DNA of 5,399 nt from an uncultured Alphaproteobacteria bacterium (GTDB lineage: Bacteria; Pseudomonadota; Alphaproteobacteria; Puniceispirillales; Puniceispirillaceae). A model generated the notes under the pieces. The model did no database searches. It saw only the letters and a list, made by a program, of their open reading frames with translations, and was not told the origin of the DNA. The translations under genes were made by a program, and so were the position numbers. The stretch spans positions 1 through 5,399 of the forward strand of contig CAJWDO010000131.1 in NCBI GenBank assembly GCA_913031555.1. The letters are read 5' to 3'. Numbering within the stretch: the first letter of the stretch is position 1; every line of letters starts with the position of its first letter. Positions 1-5,399 of this stretch are shown piece by piece.

Positions 1-339
1 CCCCTTCACATCGGTGCCAACCTGCCCGACAAACAGGATCATCGGCGCCGAATCCTGCATCGCGGTATGGACTCCGACGGTGGCATTGGTGGCGCCGGGC
101 CCGCGCGTGACAAAACACAGGCCCGGTGTGCCGGTCAGCTTGCCCCACGCCGCCGCCATATAGGCAGCGCCGCCTTCCTGGCGACAGAGGATGAGATCGA
201 AGATGCTGGCGTGGTCGACCATTGCATCGAGGACGGCAAGATAGGATTCGCCCGGAACACCGAAACCACGCGTCGCGCCAAGGTTGACAAGGCTGTCCAT
301 CAACAGCTGGCCACCCGTTCTGTGCCGTGCCTGCGTCAC
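1..339 (-). CDS. Acetolactate-synthase-like thiamine-diphosphate enzyme, N-terminal part (cut by window edge)
   Basis: Only the first 113 codons are in view; the gene runs off the left edge and no stop is seen. The translation is the N-terminal Pyr-type ThDP-binding domain of the acetolactate synthase / 2-oxo-acid decarboxylase superfamily. Residues 25-34 read GFGVPGESYL. CRQEGGAA at 52-59 contains Glu55, which aligns with the glutamate that activates the ThDP aminopyrimidine. GKLTG at 66-70, FVTRGPGATNA at 76-86 and MQDSAPMILFVGQV at 94-107 are typical of the family. The GTG start at 339 is preferred over the ATG at 300 because it has AGGAGG eight bases upstream and restores the usual RTGGQLL opening. 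Full members are about 550 residues. The gene follows the aminotransferase by 27 bases, so both are probably on one mRNA. Motifs fit an acetolactate-synthase-like protein better than sulfoacetaldehyde acetyltransferase; the exact reaction cannot be read from this domain, because the substrate-defining and cofactor-binding C-terminal domain is missing. Confidence 0.88.
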   Translation of the reverse strand, partial: MTQARHRTGGQLLMDSLVNLGATRGFGVPGESYLAVLDAMVDHASIFDLILCRQEGGAAYMAAAWGKLTGTPGLCFVTRGPGATNATVGVHTAMQDSAPMILFVGQVGTDVKG

Positions 340-347
340 CTGCCCGC

Positions 348-353
348 CCTCCT
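348..353 (-). promoter_or_regulatory. Strong ribosome binding site deciding the GTG start of the ThDP enzyme
   Basis: The minus strand reads AGGAGG followed by eight bases and GTG. This perfect Shine-Dalgarno core lies in the 27-base gap after the aminotransferase stop and supports GTG at 339 rather than the internal ATG at 300, which has no comparable site. Confidence 0.75.
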
Positions 354-366
354 GTCGCGACGTAAT

Positions 367-1554
367 CTAGATCGCCAGCACCTTGGCAACAGCGGCGGCG
401 AACGGCTCATGCCTTCCCCCGGACAGACCGGCAATATTGATCCGGCTGTCACCAACGACATACATCGCATGCTGATCGCGAAGCGCCTCGACACTGTCCT
501 TGTCGAGGCCAAGCCGCGAGAACATCCCGCGATGTGCCGCGATGAAATCGAACCTGTCGGTATTGCACTGCCGGCGAAGCTCATCAGCCAGGCTCTGGCG
601 GATCGACAGCATGGTGTCGCGCATCTCGCCAAGCTCGGTCTCCCACTCGGCGCGAAGGTCCCTGTCACCAAGGATGATCGCCACCAGCGCCGCCCCATGA
701 TCAGGCGCGAAGGAATAGTTCAAGCGGTTGAGGACGGCGAGATTGCGGCTGACAACGTCGTGCTGTGCGGCGTTCTCGCAAATCGCCATGGCGCAGCCGA
801 CACGGTCACGATAGAGACCGAAATTCTTTGAACAGGATGCCGCAATCAGCATTTCCGGTACCCGCGCCGCCATTGCCCTGAGACCGGCCGCGTCGGCGTC
901 GAGACCATCGCCAAATCCCTGATAGGCGATATCAACAAAGGGAATGGCCCCCCTTGCAAGTAGCAGGTCAGTCACAGCTTTCCACTGCGCGGCATCCAGA
1001 TTGGCACCCGTGGGGTTGTGACAACAGCCATGAAGCATCACCACATCCTGAGGCTTTACATCCGCAAGATCATGCATCATGGCGTCGAAATCGACAGAGC
1101 TGGACGCGCCGTCAAAATAGCTGTAGCTGCGCATCGGCATACCCATATGCCTGGCGATGCCGATATGTGATGGCCAGGTCGGGTCACTCAGCCACAAGGT
1201 TGCCTCGCCATTGATCTTCTTGATTGCTTCATAGAGCTGGCGAATGGCACCGGTGCCACCGGGCGTCTGGATGGTGGCGACACGGTCGGCGGGCACGGCA
1301 TCCCCAAGGACCAACTCCCGCATGCTGTCACGGAATGCCTCATCGCCACCAAGCCCCTTGTAGGTCTTGGTTGTCTGGCTTTCATGGAGAACCATTTCGG
1401 CCTTTTTCACCGCGCTCATGATCGGCGTGTTGCCGGCGGCGTCCTTGAAAACGCCAACCCCGAGGTCGATTTTGCCGCCGCGCGTGTCGGCGGCGAAGAG
1501 CTGGCCAAGGCCAAGGATGGGATCGGGGGGAACGGGCTGGAACTTCTCGAGCAT
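367..1554 (-). CDS. Class I (Ialpha) PLP aspartate/aromatic amino acid aminotransferase
   Basis: Cytosolic PLP enzyme that moves an amino group between an amino acid (aspartate or an aromatic one) and a 2-oxo acid, usually 2-oxoglutarate/glutamate. The 395-residue length matches AspC and TyrB (about 396). Visible motifs in order are LGVGVFKDAAGNTP (31-44), TKTYKGLGG (62-70, with the cofactor-contacting Tyr65), QTPGGTGA (96-103), DPTWPSH with Trp127, LHGCCHNPTGA (174-184, Asn180), and VDIAYQGF (207-214, Asp208 and Tyr211). SCSKNFGLYRDRVG (240-253) carries the Schiff-base Lys243 and phosphate-binding Arg251. Arg277 before NYS aligns with the side-chain-carboxylate-binding arginine of AspC, and Arg371 in SRINIAG aligns with the alpha-carboxylate-binding arginine. 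All key residues are intact. The ATG at 1554 is chosen because it has GAAAGG seven bases upstream and gives the family-typical N-terminus; an in-frame TTG at 1575 would add seven residues but lacks support. AspC-type and TyrB-type specificity cannot be separated from sequence alone. It lies downstream of a Liv transporter and just upstream of a ThDP enzyme, hinting at a catabolic role. Confidence 0.93.
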   Translation of the reverse strand: MLEKFQPVPPDPILGLGQLFAADTRGGKIDLGVGVFKDAAGNTPIMSAVKKAEMVLHESQTTKTYKGLGGDEAFRDSMRELVLGDAVPADRVATIQTPGGTGAIRQLYEAIKKINGEATLWLSDPTWPSHIGIARHMGMPMRSYSYFDGASSSVDFDAMMHDLADVKPQDVVMLHGCCHNPTGANLDAAQWKAVTDLLLARGAIPFVDIAYQGFGDGLDADAAGLRAMAARVPEMLIAASCSKNFGLYRDRVGCAMAICENAAQHDVVSRNLAVLNRLNYSFAPDHGAALVAIILGDRDLRAEWETELGEMRDTMLSIRQSLADELRRQCNTDRFDFIAAHRGMFSRLGLDKDSVEALRDQHAMYVVGDSRINIAGLSGGRHEPFAAAVAKVLAI

Positions 1555-1561
1555 GGGACGA

Positions 1562-1567
1562 CCTTTC
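1562..1567 (-). promoter_or_regulatory. Ribosome binding site deciding the ATG start of the aminotransferase
   Basis: GAAAGG on the minus strand lies seven bases before ATG 1554. It falls inside the extension that would be translated if the alternative TTG at 1575 were used, so it argues for the shorter protein. Confidence 0.55.
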
Positions 1568-1600
1568 AGTGGCAAGATGCGCCGGTGATATCTGCGATCC

Positions 1601-1630
1601 TGTTTAGGGCATTTGGCGGGTTGCTGGCAA
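1601..1630 (-). promoter_or_regulatory. Weak candidate sigma-70-type promoter before the aminotransferase
   Basis: The minus strand has TTGCCA (1630-1625; five of six matches to TTGACA), an 18-base spacer, and TAAACA (1606-1601; only three of six matches to TATAAT). It ends about 46 bases before the aminotransferase ATG, in the only sizeable gap of the window. The poor -10 box keeps this tentative; the gene may simply be read through from livM. Confidence 0.22.
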
Positions 1631-1633
1631 GCC

Positions 1634-1675
1634 CGTCGCCCGTTACGCGTCGCCCGTTATGCGCCGCCCTTCATG
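1634..1675. repeat. Tandem 14-base repeat, three copies (third degenerate)
   Basis: Plus strand copies are CGTCGCCCGTTACG (1634-1647), CGTCGCCCGTTATG (1648-1661) and CGCCGCCCTTCATG (1662-1675). The first two differ at one position; the third matches the second at 11 of 14. The array lies in the livM-aminotransferase gap, just upstream (in the direction of transcription) of the weak promoter candidate. It could be a regulator-binding array or neutral slippage; the sequence does not decide. Confidence 0.7.
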
Positions 1676-1712
1676 AGACGGATCACTGGCCGGATGGCAG
1701 ATGTATGTCCGG

Positions 1713-3026
1713 TCAGCGTTTAATCTCGGGGATCAGACCGCGCGGCGCAAACCGCAACACCAGCAACAGCACCAGCCCCATCGTCAGCAGGCGCATATGC
1801 GCCGCACTTTCGATCAGATGCAGACGCAGCCAGTGGTCCGGCGCCATGCCGGATGTCAGCGCGCCCATCAGCCACAGGCCGATGGGTTCGGCCTCGATCC
1901 AGAAGAACCAGATGATGAAGCCGCCAAGAACAGCCCCCCAGTTGTTACCCGAACCGCCAATGATCACCATGACCCAGATCAGGAAGGTGAAGCGCAGCGG
2001 CTGATAGGTTGGCGGGTTGAACTGACCGTCAAGCGTTGTCAGCATGGCACCCGCAATACCGACAACAGCCGAGCCGAGAATGAATACCTGCAGATGCCGA
2101 CTGGTGACATTCTTGCCCATCGCGGCGGCGGCGGTTTCATTGTCGCGTATGGCGCGCATCATCCGACCCCATGGCGAACGAAGCGCCACCTCGGACAGGT
2201 ACAGAACCACAAGCAGGACAACCGAGAACAGCCCGGCATAGCATAGCTTTACGGTGAGCGAGGCAACCGTCTCGATGTTCGTGTCGAACCCGCTGGCCCA
2301 GGACTGGAAGGCGGGGGACTGCTTCAGCTCGATCTCATAGGGAACCGGACGCGGCAGACCGGTGACGTTCTTCACCCCACGGGTCAGCCATTCCTCGAAT
2401 TTCAGGAAATAGATGATGATTTCGGAAATGCCGAGGGTGGCGATGGCAAGATAGTCCGAACGCAGACCAAGCGAAATCTTGCCAACCACCCATGCCGCCC
2501 CGGCCGCGAAAATGCCGCCGACAAGCCAGGAAAAAACGATTGGCAGTCCAAGCCCACCAAGGAAACCCGCCGTGGTGACGTCAACCGCCTCGATGGCCTC
2601 GACGGCCGGATCGATGATCGCCCGCATGATGATATAACCGACCAGCACCACAAGGCCCGTCAGCCAGTAGCGGCGACGCCCAAGACGCGCCGTCCGCCGC
2701 CAGATGGCGACGCCAGCGGCAACCGTCAGCAGCGCGGCGACAAGCCCGCCAAAGATACCGACGCCGCCAGCCTGCCAGGCGCCGGCCACAGGCGGCACCG
2801 ACACCAGCATCGCGGCCAGACCACCAAGAGCGGCAAACCCCATCGTGCCGACATTGAACAGCCCGGCATAGCCCCACTGGATATTCACGCCAAGCGCCAT
2901 GATGGCCGAGATGATGCACATGTTGAGAAGTGCCAGCGAGACATCCCAGCTCTGCACAAAACCGACCGTCACGAACAGCAGCGCCATCAGTGCGAACATC
3001 GACAGATTGCGGACCGACAGGCTCAT
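1713..3026 (-). CDS. livM: Branched-chain amino acid-type ABC transporter permease, LivM family
   Basis: One of two inner-membrane permeases of a HAAT-family ABC importer, pairing with the LivH-type protein. It has 437 residues with about ten hydrophobic stretches (roughly 8-24, 30-47, 52-78, 88-109, 119-137, 153-181, 190-209, 258-281, 311-330, 344-377 and 412-426). Family marks are GYAGLFNVGTMGFAALGG (52-69), LRSDYLAIATLGISEII (188-204), NVTGLPRP (220-227), the cytoplasmic coupling loop SPWGRMMRAIRDNETAAAAM (284-303), IIGGSGNNWGAVLGG (355-369) and APRGLIPE (427-434). It is longer than many LivM proteins (about 300-350): extra sequence lies around 105-165, including a basic stretch RRTARLGRRR (110-119), and in a loop at about 376-411. 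Its ATG overlaps the livH stop by four bases (ATGA), which suggests translational coupling; its own ribosome site (GGGA) is weak. The symbol reflects family membership; the transported substrate is not known. Confidence 0.93.
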   Translation of the reverse strand: MSLSVRNLSMFALMALLFVTVGFVQSWDVSLALLNMCIISAIMALGVNIQWGYAGLFNVGTMGFAALGGLAAMLVSVPPVAGAWQAGGVGIFGGLVAALLTVAAGVAIWRRTARLGRRRYWLTGLVVLVGYIIMRAIIDPAVEAIEAVDVTTAGFLGGLGLPIVFSWLVGGIFAAGAAWVVGKISLGLRSDYLAIATLGISEIIIYFLKFEEWLTRGVKNVTGLPRPVPYEIELKQSPAFQSWASGFDTNIETVASLTVKLCYAGLFSVVLLVVLYLSEVALRSPWGRMMRAIRDNETAAAAMGKNVTSRHLQVFILGSAVVGIAGAMLTTLDGQFNPPTYQPLRFTFLIWVMVIIGGSGNNWGAVLGGFIIWFFWIEAEPIGLWLMGALTSGMAPDHWLRLHLIESAAHMRLLTMGLVLLLVLRFAPRGLIPEIKR

Positions 3027-4036
3027 AGCGATTTCCCACTGAAAATGCCGGTCGGTTTGACCAGCAGCACGATCACCAGGATGACGAACGACACGGCGAA
3101 TTTGTAATCCGTCGACAGGAACTGGACCAGCGTATCGGGCGCCATGGAATCCGGCACCAGATAGGTCACAACCCGTTTATAGGCAAAGGTGACGAACAAT
3201 TCGGAAAAGGCGATGACAAAGCCGCCGGCAATGGCGCCAATCGGATTGCCGACGCCGCCGACAATGGCCGCCGCAAAAATCGGCAGCAGAAGCTGGAGAT
3301 ACACAAAGGGTTTGAAGCTTTTGTCCAGCCCATAAAGCGTGCCGGCGATGGTCGCCAGCGCCGCCGTCATGATCCAGGCAATCATCACCACCCGATCCGG
3401 GTTGATCCCCGACAGCAGCGCCAGATCCTCATTATCCGAAAAGGCACGCATCGATTTGCCGGTCCGGGTCCGGTTCAGAAACCAGAACACCGCGGCTACG
3501 GTCACGACGGCGGTCACGACGGTCACCGCCTGGGTCGTCTTGATGGCAAGGCCCTCATTCAACCCGGTCATCTTCTTGAATTCGCGCGCCTTTATGATGA
3601 AGCGCTGGCCATCGGTAAATATCTGGTCACGGGGGCCAATGACGAACCGGATCAGCCCATTATAGACGAACATCACGCCGACCGAGACGATCAGATAAAT
3701 CACGCCGGAGGCCTTCTGGCGGCGATAATAGCGATAAACGAGCCTGTCGGTGACAAGACACAGAATGATGGCGGCAAAAATACCAACAGGAAGTGCCAGC
3801 AGCGCCGTTGGCAGCGGACCAAAGCCGATGCCGGCACTCTGCAGCCCCCAGGTGGCGAGGATCACGAACATCGTGCCGATCGCCATGGTCTCGCCATGCG
3901 CGAAGTTGGAAAAACGCAGCACGGCATAGACAAGCGTCACGCCAAGCGCGCCAAGCGCCAACTGGCTGCCATAGGCAAGCCCCGGCACAACCACGAAATT
4001 CGCCAGGATCACGAGGGCGTTCAGCACATCACTCAT
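3023..4036 (-). CDS. livH: Branched-chain amino acid-type ABC transporter permease, LivH family
   Basis: Inner-membrane permease that should heterodimerise with the LivM-type protein and form the translocation path. It is 337 residues with about eight or nine hydrophobic segments. Family marks are ALGALGVTLVYAVLRFSNFA (27-46) followed by HGE, the coupling loop RTGKSMRAFSDNEDLALLSG (191-210), IVGGVGNPIGAIAGGFVIA (258-276) and the C-terminal VKPTGIFSG (326-334). The length is somewhat above the usual 290-310, partly because of a loop at about 285-311 before the last membrane helix and a hydrophilic stretch at about 134-165. The start is firm: GGGAGGG sits four bases before the ATG and within the end of livF, and the livF stop is one base upstream (TGAGATG). 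It overlaps livM by four bases. Substrate cannot be inferred from the permease. Confidence 0.94.
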   Translation of the reverse strand: MSDVLNALVILANFVVVPGLAYGSQLALGALGVTLVYAVLRFSNFAHGETMAIGTMFVILATWGLQSAGIGFGPLPTALLALPVGIFAAIILCLVTDRLVYRYYRRQKASGVIYLIVSVGVMFVYNGLIRFVIGPRDQIFTDGQRFIIKAREFKKMTGLNEGLAIKTTQAVTVVTAVVTVAAVFWFLNRTRTGKSMRAFSDNEDLALLSGINPDRVVMIAWIMTAALATIAGTLYGLDKSFKPFVYLQLLLPIFAAAIVGGVGNPIGAIAGGFVIAFSELFVTFAYKRVVTYLVPDSMAPDTLVQFLSTDYKFAVSFVILVIVLLVKPTGIFSGKSL

Positions 4037-4037
4037 C

Positions 4038-4742
4038 TCACCCTCCCAGAAACGCCCGCCGCACCTCGGGATCGGCCATCAGGGCCGCGCCGGTGTCGGT
4101 ATAGGCATTGCGTCCCTGCACCAGCACATAACCGCGATCGGCGATGTTCAGTGCCTGCTTGGCATTCTGTTCAACCATCAGAATGGCGATCCCGGTCTGC
4201 GCCACTTCGATGATCCGGTCGAACAGCTCGTCCATGACAATCGGCGAAACACCGGCCGTCGGCTCGTCAAGCATCAGGATTTTTGGCCGGGTCATCAGGG
4301 CCCGGCCCACCGCCACCTGCTGACGTTGGCCGCCGGAAAGCTCACCCGCCGGCTGGGCGCGTTTTTCATGCAGGATCGGGAACAGATCAAACACCTGCTG
4401 CATTGTCCCGGCAATGTCGTCACGGCGGATGAAAGCCCCCATTTCAAGGTTTTCCTCGACCGTCATGCTGGTGAAGACATTATGTGTCTGCGGCACGAAC
4501 CCCATGCCGCGCAGAACACGTTCCTGCGGTTTCAGGCGCGAGATATCCTCGCCTTCCAGCAATACCTGCCCTTCCCGCAATGCCAGCATGCCGAACATCG
4601 CCTTCATCGCGGTTGACTTGCCAGCGCCGTTCGGGCCAACCACCACAGCAATCTCGCCAGGTTCCACACCGATCGTGCATCCATGCAGAATATCGGCGCC
4701 GCCATAACCACAAACCATCTCCTCGCCAACCAGAAAGCTCAT
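4038..4742 (-). CDS. livF: ABC transporter ATP-binding protein, LivF family
   Basis: Cytoplasmic ATPase subunit that powers the importer together with the LivG-type subunit. At 234 residues it is the normal LivF length. Seen in order are an A-loop aromatic Tyr13, Walker A GPNGAGKST (36-44), Q-loop Gln85 in FVPQTHNVF, signature LSGGQRQQ (135-142), and Walker B ILMLDEP (155-161) with catalytic Glu160. The D-loop is AGVSP (163-167). The switch position is Gln192 in VEQNAKQA instead of the usual ABC histidine; this glutamine is normal for LivF proteins, including E. coli LivF. The C-terminus GYVLVQG...RRAFLGG is also typical. The ATG overlaps the livG stop by four bases and is preceded by AGGGGGG seven bases upstream. 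The nucleotide-binding residues are all present, so the protein should be active. Confidence 0.95.
   Translation of the reverse strand: MSFLVGEEMVCGYGGADILHGCTIGVEPGEIAVVVGPNGAGKSTAMKAMFGMLALREGQVLLEGEDISRLKPQERVLRGMGFVPQTHNVFTSMTVEENLEMGAFIRRDDIAGTMQQVFDLFPILHEKRAQPAGELSGGQRQQVAVGRALMTRPKILMLDEPTAGVSPIVMDELFDRIIEVAQTGIAILMVEQNAKQALNIADRGYVLVQGRNAYTDTGAALMADPEVRRAFLGG
4041..4047 (-). promoter_or_regulatory. livH ribosome binding site inside the end of livF
   Basis: GGGAGGG on the minus strand overlaps the last codons of livF and lies just before the TGAGATG stop-start junction. It fixes the livH start at 4036 and points to stop-and-restart translation of livF and livH. Confidence 0.65.
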
Positions 4743-5399
4743 GATGCCGCCCCCCTGCGTGGCCGGTTCTTCAGACCGGTGCCAAGATAGGCCTCTATGA
4801 CCTCGTCATTGGCACGCACATCTTCAGCCGTGCCGGTGGCAAGGACAGCGCCCTCGGCCATCACGATCACCGGATCGCACAGCCGCGAGATGAACTCCAT
4901 ATCATGCTCGATCATGCAGAAGGTGTAGCCACGTTCGCGGTTGAGCCGCAGGATCGCATCGCCGACGGTCCGCAACAGCGTCCTGTTGACGCCGGCACCA
5001 ACCTCGTCAAGAAACACGATCTTGGCATCCACCATCATGGTACGGCCAAGTTCCAGCAGCTTTTTCTGGCCGCCCGAAAGATTGCCGGCCAGTTCATCTG
5101 CCACCTGACTGATCTGCAGAAAATCGATTACCTCATCGGCCTTGCGGCGAAGCCCGACCTCCTCAGCGCGAACCTTGCCCGGTCGCAGCCACGCATCAAC
5201 AAGCCGTTCCCCGGATTGGCCACCGGGCACCAGCATCAAATTCTCGCGAACAGTGAGCGTCGAAAATTCATGGGCAATCTGGAACGTCCGCAACATGCCC
5301 CTTGCGAACAATTCATACGGCGGCAGGCCGGTAATGTCCTCGCCATCCAGCAGCACACGCCCAGTCGTCGGGGCATGGAGACCGGCAATCACATTGAAC
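4739..5399 (-). CDS. livG: ABC transporter ATP-binding protein, LivG family, lacking its N-terminus (cut by window edge)
   Basis: The reading frame runs off the right edge, so about the first 40 residues, with Walker A, are outside the window. A GTG at 5392 is only the internal valine of the family-typical FNVIAG stretch, not a start. In the 219 visible residues: Q-loop Gln40 in LRTFQIAHEFSTLTVREN (37-54), signature NLSGGQKKLLELGR (106-119), Walker B IVFLDE (127-132) with catalytic Glu132, and switch His165 in MIEHDMEF. The long helical insert between Q-loop and signature (about 58-85) is characteristic of LivG and separates it from LivF. The residues after the catalytic Glu are VGAGVNRT instead of the common P-A-A-G-L-N-P form. 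The gene overlaps livF by four bases at an ATGA junction and is the first visible gene of the transporter operon; any binding-protein gene or promoter must lie further right. Confidence 0.93.
   Translation of the reverse strand, partial: FNVIAGLHAPTTGRVLLDGEDITGLPPYELFARGMLRTFQIAHEFSTLTVRENLMLVPGGQSGERLVDAWLRPGKVRAEEVGLRRKADEVIDFLQISQVADELAGNLSGGQKKLLELGRTMMVDAKIVFLDEVGAGVNRTLLRTVGDAILRLNRERGYTFCMIEHDMEFISRLCDPVIVMAEGAVLATGTAEDVRANDEVIEAYLGTGLKNRPRRGAAS
4750..4756 (-). promoter_or_regulatory. livF ribosome binding site inside the end of livG
   Basis: AGGGGGG on the minus strand lies seven bases before the livF ATG, within the last codons of livG. With the ATGA overlap it supports the chosen start and coupled translation. 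Confidence 0.5.

Larger units (their letters stand above)
1555..1712. other. 158-base intergenic gap between livM and the aminotransferase
   Basis: This is the only real break in an otherwise tightly packed minus-strand gene row. It contains a tandem 14-base repeat, a weak promoter candidate and the aminotransferase ribosome binding site. After the livM stop there is a short possible hairpin (CCGGA and TCCGG arms of five bases around a 13-base loop), but no run of T follows it, so no intrinsic terminator is called. No small ORF with a credible ribosome site was seen. Confidence 0.6.

Noticed and set aside
67..831. Long plus-strand open frame of 254 codons opposite the aminotransferase and ThDP genes
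   Set aside because: It overlaps two minus-strand genes with clear family motifs and intact catalytic residues; its translation is rich in Arg, His and Ala with no recognisable domain, as expected for an antisense shadow in GC-rich DNA.
1573..1575. TTG start giving a 402-residue aminotransferase
   Set aside because: It has no good ribosome site, whereas the ATG at 1554 has GAAAGG at seven bases and matches the usual family N-terminus.
1690..1712. Possible terminator hairpin after the livM stop (CCGGA...TCCGG)
   Set aside because: Only five base pairs with a 13-base loop and no following T run on the minus strand; too weak for an intrinsic terminator.
1384..2246. Plus-strand open frames across the livM 3' end and the intergenic gap
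   Set aside because: Low-complexity, Gln/His/Arg-rich translations antisense to livM and the aminotransferase start, with no motif and no convincing ribosome site.
4165..4167. Gln in place of the switch histidine in LivF as a sign of a defective ATPase
   Set aside because: The VEQNA motif is normal for LivF proteins, so it is not an anomaly.
5390..5392. GTG as a start codon for a 217-residue LivG
   Set aside because: The frame stays open to the window edge, and this codon is the valine in FNVIAG, which in LivG follows Walker A; starting here would delete the nucleotide-binding loop.

Overview
The window is a GC-rich (about 60 % by eye) bacterial segment in which every supported gene lies on the minus strand. 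Codon use, protein style and the gene set suggest an alphaproteobacterium, perhaps a marine or Rhodospirillales/SAR116-like lineage. That placement is inference from sequence style, not from a marker gene.

In transcription order (right to left) the window holds the 3' part of a LivG-type ATPase (4739 to beyond 5399) and a complete LivF-type ATPase (4038-4742). A LivH-type permease (3023-4036) and a long LivM-type permease (1713-3026) follow. A 158-base non-coding gap (1555-1712) comes next, then a class I aspartate/aromatic aminotransferase (367-1554) and the 5' part of an acetolactate-synthase-like thiamine-diphosphate enzyme (339 down to the window edge at base 1). The four transporter genes are packed as one operon: livG/livF and livH/livM overlap by 4 bases (ATGA), and livF/livH are separated by one base (TGAGATG). 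The aminotransferase and the ThDP enzyme are 27 bases apart and form a second tight pair, either transcribed on from the transporter or from its own promoter in the 158-base gap.

The four transporter genes make the membrane and ATPase parts of a branched-chain-amino-acid-type (HAAT family) importer. No periplasmic binding protein is in view, so the substrate is not fixed. The two downstream enzymes suggest a route: import of an amino acid, transamination to a 2-oxo acid, then a ThDP-dependent step (decarboxylation or carboligation). This is inference from order only. The window looks like a metabolic operon rather than a mobile or defence region. No RNA gene, insertion sequence, CRISPR array or convincing terminator was seen. 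The more unusual details are a tandem 14-base repeat in the gap, a non-canonical residue after Walker B in LivG, and enlarged loops in both permeases that share a MAPD tetrapeptide.
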